Assembly (NCBI RefSeq): GCF_018138385.1 | Contig: NZ_JAGSIE010000003.1 | Coordinates: forward strand, 91,187-155,186 | Length of the DNA stretch: 64,000 nt | Reading direction: 5' to 3' | From: Allobacillus saliphilus | GTDB taxonomy: Bacteria; Bacillota; Bacilli; Bacillales; Alkalibacillaceae | Part shown: positions 57,365 through 64,000 of the stretch, piece by piece | Layout: each line of letters opens with the position of its first letter | Numbering within the stretch: the stretch's first letter is position 1 | The notes under the pieces: generated by a model | The model's database searches: none | Told to the model about the DNA's origin: nothing | Seen by the model: only the letters and a program-made list of their open reading frames with translations | Position numbers and translations under genes: made by a program

Positions 57365-58312
57365 ATGTCTTTTGCATCGGAAACGAAAAAAGAACTAACA
57401 ACGATTGAATCAGATGAGTGCTGTCAAAAGGCTGAGCTCTCTGCCTTGATTCGGATGAATGGAACGCTTTCATTTTCTAATCGAAAATATACGTTGGATA
57501 TCCAAACGGAAAATGCAGCGATCGCTCGCCGAATCTATACATTAATTAAAAACTTATACGGTCTTCCGGTTGAATTGCTCGTTCGGAAAAAAATGCGTTT
57601 GCGTAAAAACAATGTCTACATCGTTCGAATGTCCGAAGGGGCTAAGCATCTATTGACCGATATGAATATTTTGCAAGAACCGTTGACTTTCGTTCGACAT
57701 ATTTCCCAGGAAATTATGGAGAAAGATTGCTGCAAACGAGCCTATCTCCGTGGAGCATTCATGGCAGGTGGCTCTGTGAACAACCCGGAAACATCATCCT
57801 ATCATATGGAAATCTTTTCATTTTACGAAGACCATAATGATGCCCTTTGTGAATTGATGAATCAATTTGATTTATCTGCTAAAACACATGAACGAAAAAA
57901 CGGTTATATTACGTATTTAAAAGAAGCGGAGAAAATTACAGACTTTTTGATCATTATCGGAGCGAATCGAGCTTTATTGAAGTTTGAAGATGTTCGAATC
58001 ATGCGTGATATGCGTAACTCCGTCAATCGACTGGTCAATTGTGATACAGCGAATTTAAATAAAACAATCGGCGCAGCTTTTCGTCAAGTTGAAAACATTA
58101 AATACATTGATGATACGGTCGGCTTAGAATCTTTGCCTGACAAGCTTCAAGAGGTCGCTAGGTTGAGATTGGAACATCAAGACGTTTCCTTGAAGGAGCT
58201 TGGCGAATTATCGACAACCGGAAAGATCAGCAAGTCCGGTATCAACCATCGACTGAAACGAATTGATGAATTTGCAGAGAAGCTTCGAAAAGGCGAACTG
58301 TTACAAAATTGA
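57365..58312 (+). CDS. whiA: WhiA-type DNA-binding protein
   Basis: 315 aa: an N-terminal LAGLIDADG-like homing endonuclease-fold domain (about 1-200; [17 protein letters not shown]) without catalytic residues, and a C-terminal helix-turn-helix (about 225-305; [20 protein letters not shown]). In Bacillus WhiA affects cell division and chromosome segregation. Start ATG behind GAGGAGAATG. Conserved rapZ-yvcK-whiA-crh order. Confidence 0.95.
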   Translation: MSFASETKKELTTIESDECCQKAELSALIRMNGTLSFSNRKYTLDIQTENAAIARRIYTLIKNLYGLPVELLVRKKMRLRKNNVYIVRMSEGAKHLLTDMNILQEPLTFVRHISQEIMEKDCCKRAYLRGAFMAGGSVNNPETSSYHMEIFSFYEDHNDALCELMNQFDLSAKTHERKNGYITYLKEAEKITDFLIIIGANRALLKFEDVRIMRDMRNSVNRLVNCDTANLNKTIGAAFRQVENIKYIDDTVGLESLPDKLQEVARLRLEHQDVSLKELGELSTTGKISKSGINHRLKRIDEFAEKLRKGELLQN

Positions 58313-58404
58313 TAAATAAATTGTATTGTTCTTTTTAAATAAGTGATAGAACATGCTATAATATTGAATTAATAAGCTGATTTTTGAAGAGGGGAGTAAT
58401 GAAA

Positions 58405-58662
58405 GTGGTTGAAAGAGAACTTACCGTAAAAATCGATCCAGGACTACAAGCGAGACCTGCAGCGAAATTCGTTCAAGAAGCCAACCGTTTTTCGTCGGAA
58501 ATATTTTTGGAGAAAGGCGGAAAGCAGGTCAACGCTAAAAGCATAATGGGTGTAATGAGCTTGGCCATTGGTATGAATGAAGTTGTAGGTATCCAAGCAG
58601 ACGGACCAGATGAAGATGAAGCAATCGAAAAGCTGAGTCAATTCATTACCGCTGAATCATAG
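58405..58662 (+). CDS. crh: Catabolite repression HPr-like protein Crh
   Basis: 85 aa, the exact length of Bacillus subtilis Crh. The HPr active-site His15 is replaced by Gln (GLQARPA), the defining Crh feature, so it cannot carry phosphate in the sugar PTS. The regulatory Ser46 is present (KSIMGVMSL), the target of HprK encoded in the same window; P-Ser-Crh is a CcpA corepressor. The start is taken as GTG 58405 because it gives the family N-terminus and lies about 8 bp behind GGGGAG; ATG 58399 and an ORF extension to 58384 are too close to that site. Confidence 0.94.
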   Translation: MVERELTVKIDPGLQARPAAKFVQEANRFSSEIFLEKGGKQVNAKSIMGVMSLAIGMNEVVGIQADGPDEDEAIEKLSQFITAES

Positions 58663-58680
58663 ACCCTCTTTTTATCAATA

Positions 58681-58719
58681 ACTGTTCATGGGAGAAATCC
58701 TGATGAGCAGTTTTTTTGT
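58681..58719 (+). terminator. Intrinsic terminator of crh
   Basis: ACTGTTCAT (58681-58689) pairs with ATGAGCAGT with one G-U pair, followed by TTTTTTG. Confidence 0.85.
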
Positions 58720-58745
58720 TTTTCAGTTAAATAGTTCATATCTTG

Positions 58746-58910
58746 CGGCAGCCGTCGAATAATCGCAGCAAGCCGTCGAATTACATGTTTAAGCCGCTGA
58801 AAAACTACGTGCAGCCGTCGAATTCTTCTCTATAGCCATCGAATTCTTCTCTATAGCCATCGAATACTCGCAGTAACCCATTGAATCGACCCCAGTAACT
58901 CTCTAGATCT
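58746..58910. repeat. Array G: 21-bp repeat with AGCCGTCGAAT core
   Basis: GCC of the core lies at 58751, 58772, 58793, 58814, 58835, 58856 and, degenerate, at 58877: seven units exactly 21 bp apart, with a decayed eighth. Consensus AGCCGTCGAAT (AGCCATCGAAT in two units) followed by a variable 10 bp; two adjacent units at 58814 and 58835 share TTCTTCTCTAT. It starts about 25 bp after the crh terminator. Confidence 0.92.
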
Positions 58911-59006
58911 CGCTATTACATACGCAATTTATCCTGTTAATTTAGAACCCGTTTATCACTCGACAACAAACGACAAATTATCTAAAAATTAATTTTATTT
59001 TAAGTA

Positions 59007-59035
59007 TTGAAATAAAAATCGGTCTTTTATATAAT
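59007..59035 (+). promoter_or_regulatory. SigA promoter of the lysine-catabolism-like operon
   Basis: TTGAAA (59007-59012), 17 bp, TATAAT (59030-59035). This is the best SigA-type promoter in the window. Confidence 0.85.
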
Positions 59036-59051
59036 GAGTGGTAAAGTCATC

Positions 59052-59080
59052 TGATGAAACATCATTTCATTTAATGAAAT
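59052..59080. promoter_or_regulatory. Two adjoining palindromes, probable operators
   Basis: TGATGAAACATCA (59052-59064) and ATTTCATTTAATGAAAT (59064-59080) are perfect palindromes around odd centres and share one base. They lie just past the expected transcription start, a typical repressor position. The regulator is not identified. Confidence 0.6.
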
Positions 59081-59103
59081 AGATAGAAGGGAGTGGAACA
59101 TGA

Positions 59104-60282
59104 TTGGAGTATACTTCGGAACGTGTCAACACATTGCCTCCGTATGTATTCTCTGAGTTTCAACGCAAAAAAAGAAACCTCGAAGCTCAAGGAGTAGATG
59201 TCATTGATTTAGGGATCGGTGCACCTGATTTGCCAGCGCCGGGCTTCGTCATTGACCGGTTAGTAGAGGAAGTAAGAAAACCTGAAAATCATCGGTATTC
59301 TAACTACTTTGGAATTCCGGAATACAGAGAAGCCGTAGCTTACTTTTACAAAAAACAATATAATGTCGACCTCGATCCGGAAACAGAAATCCTTGCGTTA
59401 ATCGGTTCAAAGGAAGGCATTGCTAATTTGATCACAGCTGTTGTAAATCCTGATGAAAGAGTACTTGTACCAAACCCAGGATATCCAGTTTATCAGGCAG
59501 CGATCCATTTAGCTGGTGCAAAAGCACATCACTATCAGCTAAATGCAGAAGATGGATTTCGTCCAGACTTTTCACAAATAACTAGCGAGGAATGGGACGC
59601 AGCAAAATTAATGTTGCTGAATTACCCGAGTAATCCAACGGCAGGGACGGTTACGATTGATACATTTTTGGAAGCGGTTACAAAAGCGAAGCAACATCAA
59701 ACAATGCTGGCACAAGATGCAGCCTATAGCCTCGTGACTTTTGGAGATTACAAAGCGCCGAGCTTAATGCAAGTTACCGGGGCAAAAGAAGTAGGCGTTG
59801 AATTCGGTTCGCTTTCAAAAAGCTTTAACATGACAGGCTGGCGAATTGGTTATGTCGTTGGAAATCCGGAAATGATTCGAGCGTTGTCTACGGTAAAAAA
59901 CAATACAGACACGTCACAATTCATACCGATTCAAAAAGCAGGAACCGCGGCTTTACTTAGCGATTTGCAGTCGGTAAACGCAAATAACGAAATTTATGAA
60001 AAACGAATGGACGACATGCTGGAAGGACTGCAAGCGCTCGGTATTCAGGTCGATCGGCCGAAAGCAACGTTCTTCATTTGGGCACCTGTGCCAGATGGTT
60101 ATACATCAGCCGAATTTGCGGATGAGTTACTCATGAAAGCGGGGGTGATTGTTACTCCAGGTTCAGCTTTCGGATCGGGAGGAGAAGGTTATTTTCGCGT
60201 ATCGTTATCGGTTCCAACTGGTCGATTACAGGAAGCGGTCAATCGCATGAAGCAGTTTAGCGAGGAAGGGGCTAAAGAATGA
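59104..60282 (+). CDS. Class I/II aminotransferase, LL-diaminopimelate-aminotransferase-like
   Basis: 392 aa PLP enzyme. The substrate-binding N-terminus DVIDLGIGAPDLPAP, HRYSNYFGIPEYREAV, NPGYPVY, NYPSNPTAGT and the PLP-binding SLSKSFNMTGWRIGY with Lys239 are all in place. Sequence type resembles DapL/YugH-like enzymes, but its company (lysine 6-dehydrogenase-like gene, aldehyde dehydrogenase) suggests 2-aminoadipate or another lysine-derived amino acid as donor. The start is TTG 59104, 10 bp behind AAGGGAG. An ATG at 59100 in another frame gives an 18-codon ORF ending inside the gene. Its stop overlaps the next start by 4 bp. Confidence 0.82.
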   Translation: MEYTSERVNTLPPYVFSEFQRKKRNLEAQGVDVIDLGIGAPDLPAPGFVIDRLVEEVRKPENHRYSNYFGIPEYREAVAYFYKKQYNVDLDPETEILALIGSKEGIANLITAVVNPDERVLVPNPGYPVYQAAIHLAGAKAHHYQLNAEDGFRPDFSQITSEEWDAAKLMLLNYPSNPTAGTVTIDTFLEAVTKAKQHQTMLAQDAAYSLVTFGDYKAPSLMQVTGAKEVGVEFGSLSKSFNMTGWRIGYVVGNPEMIRALSTVKNNTDTSQFIPIQKAGTAALLSDLQSVNANNEIYEKRMDDMLEGLQALGIQVDRPKATFFIWAPVPDGYTSAEFADELLMKAGVIVTPGSAFGSGGEGYFRVSLSVPTGRLQEAVNRMKQFSEEGAKE

Positions 60283-61949
60283 TGAGTTCAGTACAATCCT
60301 TGAAAAAACAATCACAAATGAATGGAGCGCAAGGAATTGTTTCTGTGATGGAGCATGAAGCTGTCGAAAAAGTATTTTGCGTTCCTGGTGAGAGCTATTT
60401 ACCAGTTATGGATGCCATTTATGATTCTTCAACGATTGAGCTTGTGTCCAACCGACATGAAGGTGGAGCCGCATTTATGGCAGAAGGATACGCAAAGGCG
60501 AGTGGAAAAGTTGGTATTGTCATGGCAACCCGGGGTGTCGGTGGTGCCAATTTGACAATCGGTGTCCATACAGCCTATCAAGATTCTACACCAATGATCG
60601 TACTGCTTGGTCAGGTTCATAGTAAATTCCGTGGGCGCGAAGGCTTTCAAGAAGTTGATTTGGATCAATTTTTTAAACCGATCTCCAAATGGACATATGA
60701 ATTACAAGACGGCGACCGAGCTATTGAGATTATGCAGCGGGCATTTCGCGTCGCACAATCGGGACGTCCTGGTCCAGTCGTCATTTCGTTACCGGAAGAT
60801 GTGTTGAAGGAAGTTTGTGATGTAGAACCTGGTCCACAATTCGTGAAACCGCGACCGACAACATCGCAATCTGAAGTGAACCAGCTAGAAAATCTCTTAG
60901 CTGAAAGCAAACAACCAGTTGTCATTGCAGGCGGTGGCGTAAAAAGTTCGCAAGCTGAGGAAGCACTCGTCGCCTTCGCAGAAAAATTTCACTTGCCGGT
61001 CATAACTGCTTTTAGAAGACATGATGTTTTCCCGCATAATCATCCGTTATTTTGCGGTCATTTAGGATTAGGAACAAATCCGAACATCGTAGATACCGTA
61101 AAAAATGCTGACACCGTTCTAGCTGTTGGTACACGCTTATCTGAAGTGACAACACAAGATTACTCGATTCTTTCTTCGAGTCATAAATTAGTTCATATCG
61201 ACATATCAGATGAAGTGTTGGGTAAAGTGTATGCACCACAGTTAGGGATTCAAGCAGATGCGAAGGAAGCACTGGAAGCATGTTATCAGCTAACCATTCA
61301 ACCGGCATGGAAACAGTGGGCGAGTGAACGACGTGAAGCGTATGAAAAAGCATCCATACTTCAATTGGATGAACATTCGCCGATCAACAGTTTCGTTATC
61401 GATCAATTGGCGAAACAATTGCCGAGCGACACGATTTACACGAATGATGCAGGAAACTTTGCGGGTTGGCTCCATACGTACTTTCCGTTTAATGAGCGTA
61501 ATACTTATGTCGGACCAACTTCTGGAGCGATGGGCTATGGTGTTCCAGCAGCAATCGGCGCGAAGTTTGCGCATCCGGAGCGACATGTCATTTCTTTGTC
61601 AGGTGATGGTGGATTCATGATGACGTTGCAGGAAATTGAAACAGCGGCCAGAAATAACTTAGCGACAATTCACCTTGTATTCAACAATCACATGTACGGT
61701 ACAATCCGCATGCATCAAGAAATGCACTATCCAGAAAAAGTGATTGGTACAGATTTAGGAAGCGTCAATTTCGTTCAAATTGCAGAAGGACTCGGTGCGA
61801 AAGGTATTTTAGTTGAACGAGCAGAAGAATTTCAGAATGCTTTGTCGGAAGCGATGAATGCGGCGACACCAACGGTCATCGAAATTCTGACTGATCCTGA
61901 ACAAATTTCAATCAAGAAAACGATTAATGATTTGCGTAATCAATCATAA
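60279..61949 (+). CDS. ThDP-dependent decarboxylase/acetolactate-synthase-like enzyme
   Basis: 556 aa with the three-domain layout of acetohydroxyacid synthase and 2-oxoacid decarboxylases. Catalytic Glu61 lies in NRHEGGAAFMAEGYAKASG; the ThDP/Mg site is GDGGFMMTLQEIETAARNN starting at residue 442 and ending with the conserved Asn. Anabolic acetolactate synthase is normally encoded with its regulatory subunit and branched-chain genes, which are not here. In this operon a 2-oxoadipate decarboxylase giving glutarate semialdehyde is a reasonable inference. Direct substrate evidence is lacking. Starts in the ATGATGA overlap with the aminotransferase. Confidence 0.75.
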   Translation: MMSSVQSLKKQSQMNGAQGIVSVMEHEAVEKVFCVPGESYLPVMDAIYDSSTIELVSNRHEGGAAFMAEGYAKASGKVGIVMATRGVGGANLTIGVHTAYQDSTPMIVLLGQVHSKFRGREGFQEVDLDQFFKPISKWTYELQDGDRAIEIMQRAFRVAQSGRPGPVVISLPEDVLKEVCDVEPGPQFVKPRPTTSQSEVNQLENLLAESKQPVVIAGGGVKSSQAEEALVAFAEKFHLPVITAFRRHDVFPHNHPLFCGHLGLGTNPNIVDTVKNADTVLAVGTRLSEVTTQDYSILSSSHKLVHIDISDEVLGKVYAPQLGIQADAKEALEACYQLTIQPAWKQWASERREAYEKASILQLDEHSPINSFVIDQLAKQLPSDTIYTNDAGNFAGWLHTYFPFNERNTYVGPTSGAMGYGVPAAIGAKFAHPERHVISLSGDGGFMMTLQEIETAARNNLATIHLVFNNHMYGTIRMHQEMHYPEKVIGTDLGSVNFVQIAEGLGAKGILVERAEEFQNALSEAMNAATPTVIEILTDPEQISIKKTINDLRNQS

Positions 61950-61970
61950 ATTTTATTGGAGGGGATAAGT

Positions 61971-63506
61971 ATGACAAGCAAAGTAGATCAAAAAAGTGAT
62001 ATCGGAGAAAAGTCGGTTGGCAAAGTAGATGTTAGCCAACTGAAAAATTTCATCGGAGGCGAATGGGTTGAGCCAAAGTCGGATCAGTATACCGATGTTG
62101 TCAATCCAGCTAACGGTAAAAAGTTAGTCGACGTTCCACTATCCGGTACCGACGATGTGAACGAAGCTGTGGCAGCAGCGAAAAAAGCACAAAAAGAATG
62201 GTCACTAGAACCAGCGCCGATGCGTGCAGAAATTTTATACGATATCGGTCAAATAATGAAAGAACGTAAAGAACATCTTTCACAAATTTTGACACAAGAA
62301 AACGGAAAGGTGTTAGAAGAAGCACGTGGAGAGGTTCAAGAAGGAATCGACATGGCCTTCTATATGGCTGGTGAAGGGCGCCGTCTATTCGGTCACACGG
62401 TTCCAGCGGAGTTGAAAAATAAATTCGCAATGAGTGTTCGTGCACCGGTAGGCGTTGTTGGAATTATTACGCCTTGGAACTTCCCAATTGCCATTGCAAC
62501 ATGGAAATCGTTCCCAGCAATCGTTTCAGGAAATACAGTCGTCTGGAAACCAGCAACAGAGACGCCATTAATGGCATATGAAATGGCGAAAATTTTTGAA
62601 GAAGCTGGATTGCCAAAAGGCGTCGTCAATGTTGTTTTCGGTTCAGGAGGCAAAGTGGGCGATGCGATGGTCCATCACGATGATCTACGGGTCATTTCAT
62701 TTACGGGGTCCAATGAAGTCGGACGAAATATCGCTTCAGAATGTGGCCGTCAGTTGAAAAAAGTATCGCTTGAAATGGGCGGTAAAAACGCAGTCATCGT
62801 CATGGATGATGCGGACTTAGAATTAGCAGCACAAGGAATCGTATGGGGGGCATTTGGCACGAGTGGTCAACGTTGTACCGCCACAAGCCGAGTCATCGTC
62901 CATGAAAAGGTAAAAGAAGAACTCGAAGAACGTGTATTAGAAGAGATGAAAAACTTGAAAATCGGTGATGGTTTGAATGATGGCATTAAAGTTGGACCGA
63001 TTATCAATCAAGGCGGCATCGACAAAATCAAAAAGTATATTGAAATCGGAAAAGAAGAAGGCAAGCTACTTACTGGCGGAAGTGAATTGACGGAAGGGAA
63101 ATATGAATCCGGTTATTACTTTGAGCCGACATTATTTACGGACGTAAAACCGAATGCTCGCATTGCCCAAGAAGAAATTTTTGGACCTGTATTGTCAATC
63201 ATCCCAGTGAAAAGTTATGAAGAAGCCGTTGAAGTGAACAACAGTGTGGAGTTCGGACTGTCCAGCTCTATTTTCACACAGGATGCGAATCAAGTGTTTA
63301 AAGCTCAACGCGATTTGGATACAGGAATAGTTTACGTAAACGCAGGTACGACTGGCGCTGAAATTCACTTACCGTTCGGTGGAACGAAAGGCACAGGAAA
63401 TGGCCACCGTGATTCCGGTCAAGCAGCGTTGGATGTGTTTACGGAGTGGAAAGCGGTTTATGTCGATTACAGTGGAAAGCTACAACGTGCACAAATTGAT
63501 AACTAA
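61971..63506 (+). CDS. NAD(P)-dependent aldehyde dehydrogenase, semialdehyde type
   Basis: 511 aa ALDH. Cofactor site [25 protein letters not shown], general base Glu268 in LEMGGKNAV and nucleophile Cys302 in GQRCTATSR. The C-terminus [20 protein letters not shown] fits the semialdehyde-oxidising branch. Context suggests 2-aminoadipate semialdehyde (allysine) or glutarate semialdehyde as substrate, perhaps both. The start is ATG 61971, 6 bp behind GGAGGGG; TTG 61956 would include the ribosome site. The N-terminal 25 residues are polar and not part of the fold. Confidence 0.85.
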   Translation: MTSKVDQKSDIGEKSVGKVDVSQLKNFIGGEWVEPKSDQYTDVVNPANGKKLVDVPLSGTDDVNEAVAAAKKAQKEWSLEPAPMRAEILYDIGQIMKERKEHLSQILTQENGKVLEEARGEVQEGIDMAFYMAGEGRRLFGHTVPAELKNKFAMSVRAPVGVVGIITPWNFPIAIATWKSFPAIVSGNTVVWKPATETPLMAYEMAKIFEEAGLPKGVVNVVFGSGGKVGDAMVHHDDLRVISFTGSNEVGRNIASECGRQLKKVSLEMGGKNAVIVMDDADLELAAQGIVWGAFGTSGQRCTATSRVIVHEKVKEELEERVLEEMKNLKIGDGLNDGIKVGPIINQGGIDKIKKYIEIGKEEGKLLTGGSELTEGKYESGYYFEPTLFTDVKPNARIAQEEIFGPVLSIIPVKSYEEAVEVNNSVEFGLSSSIFTQDANQVFKAQRDLDTGIVYVNAGTTGAEIHLPFGGTKGTGNGHRDSGQAALDVFTEWKAVYVDYSGKLQRAQIDN

Positions 63507-63540
63507 AAATTGATAACGAATTGCATCGTATTTAAACAAT

Positions 63541-63572
63541 CGGCAAGTTGATTGGGTGGATCAGCTTGCCGG
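63541..63572 (+). other. Intercistronic hairpin before the lysine dehydrogenase gene
   Basis: CGGCAAGTTGAT (63541-63552) pairs with ATCAGCTTGCCG (63560-63571) with one mismatch. No T-run follows, so it is more likely an mRNA stability or processing element than a terminator. Confidence 0.5.
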
Positions 63573-63602
63573 TTGAATCTGTTTACACGGGGAGGACACG
63601 GT

Positions 63603-64000
63603 ATGAAAATAGGAGTGTTAGGATCTGGATTAATGGGGAAAGAAGCGGCGAGAGATTTAGTGAATAGTGATCAAGTGACAGAGGTCGGTTTGGCGGATTT
63701 AGCATTTGAACAAGCGAAGCATGTTTGTGAACAATTAAATTCACCAAAATTGACAGCCTACCAAGTCGATGCTTCAAATGATGTGGAGCTTGCAGACTTC
63801 ATGCGAAATTTTGATGTTATTATTAATGCACTTTTTTATTCCTTTAATGAAAAAGTTGCTAAAACAGCGATTAAAGTCGGCGTATCTTCTGTCGATCTCG
63901 GTGGTCGCCGTATCATTAAAAAAGATAAAGTGTTAGCTATGAAAGAGGAAGCGCAAAAAGCGGGTGTGACAATCATTCCAGATTTGGGTGTTGCGCCAGG
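63603..64000 (+). CDS. Lysine 6-dehydrogenase-like (saccharopine dehydrogenase family), truncated by window end
   Basis: The first 132 residues are visible; the gene runs off the right edge. N-terminal Rossmann motif GVLGSGLMGKEAARDL, then VIINALFYSFNEKVAKTAI, VGVSSVDLGGR and IIPDLGVAPG. This pattern closely resembles what I recall of Geobacillus L-lysine 6-dehydrogenase, which turns lysine into allysine/piperideine-6-carboxylate with NAD. Saccharopine dehydrogenase-like proteins with other substrates share part of it. Start ATG behind GGGGAGGACAC. Fourth gene of the operon. Confidence 0.75.
   Translation, partial: MKIGVLGSGLMGKEAARDLVNSDQVTEVGLADLAFEQAKHVCEQLNSPKLTAYQVDASNDVELADFMRNFDVIINALFYSFNEKVAKTAIKVGVSSVDLGGRRIIKKDKVLAMKEEAQKAGVTIIPDLGVAP

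Overview
The window reads as a chromosomal segment of a low-to-moderate GC, motile, endospore-former-type Firmicute of the family Bacillaceae. The evidence is the gene order, which is nearly that of the Bacillus subtilis degSU-comF-flagellin-secA-prfB-ftsEX-uvrBA-hprK-lgt-trxB-whiA-crh region. SigD and SigB type promoters, strong AGGAGG ribosome sites and frequent TTG/GTG starts agree with this. Acidic tails on some proteins (YrhK-domain protein, MinJ) would suit a halotolerant relative such as the Halobacillus/Alkalibacillus group, but that is a guess. I saw no rRNA, tRNA, CRISPR array, insertion sequence or prophage.

Layout. 0.4-2.0 kb (minus): tagU-type LCP gene and yigZ. 2.5-5.9 kb: degS, degU, a DegV-family gene. 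6-8 kb: comFA-comFC without comFB. 8.1-13.1 kb: flagellar operon yvyF-flgM-flgN-flgK-flgL-yviE-fliW-csrA. 13.2-19.3 kb: hag, then two accessory genes (an HKD/phospholipase-D-like protein and a CYP152 P450), then flaG-fliD-fliS-fliT. FliW, CsrA and the hag leader form the known partner-switch circuit, and two CsrA sites are visible in the hag leader. 19.3-22.5 kb: accessory genes (acetyltransferase, metalloprotease, a kinase gene broken by one stop codon) and hpf behind a SigB-like promoter. 23-33.4 kb: a small gene, secA, prfB with its programmed frameshift, a c-551 cytochrome, ftsE-ftsX with an M23 hydrolase, ctpB. 33.7-41.5 kb: minJ, uvrB-uvrA behind a LexA box, yojF-bshB2. 42-48.8 kb: yvlB, yvlD, a YrhK-domain gene, hprK-lgt-yvoD-ppaX-yvoF. 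49.4-52.5 kb: glpK-glpD. 53-58.7 kb: yvcD, trxB, rapZ-yvcK-whiA-crh. HprK and its target Crh are both here. 59.1 kb to the end: an operon of aminotransferase, ThDP enzyme, aldehyde dehydrogenase and a lysine 6-dehydrogenase-like gene that looks like lysine catabolism.

The most unusual signal lies between genes. At eight junctions (behind degU, hpf, secA, cccB, bshB2, yvoF, glpD, crh), with remnants at a ninth (ctpB), a tandem array begins about 15-60 bp after an intrinsic terminator. Seven arrays have a period of exactly 21 bp and one has about 52 bp. The consensus differs from locus to locus, apart from one family found at two loci plus the remnant. Units combine a conserved core of about 9-13 bp with a variable remainder. 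21 and 52 bp are close to 2 and 5 DNA turns, and 52 is not a multiple of three, so DNA-level phasing explains the set better than translation does. I know of no described function for these arrays.

The second point of interest is the lysine operon. A ThDP-dependent decarboxylase-like enzyme there would fit a route from 2-oxoadipate to glutarate semialdehyde. The operon has a clear SigA promoter followed by two palindromes that may be operators.
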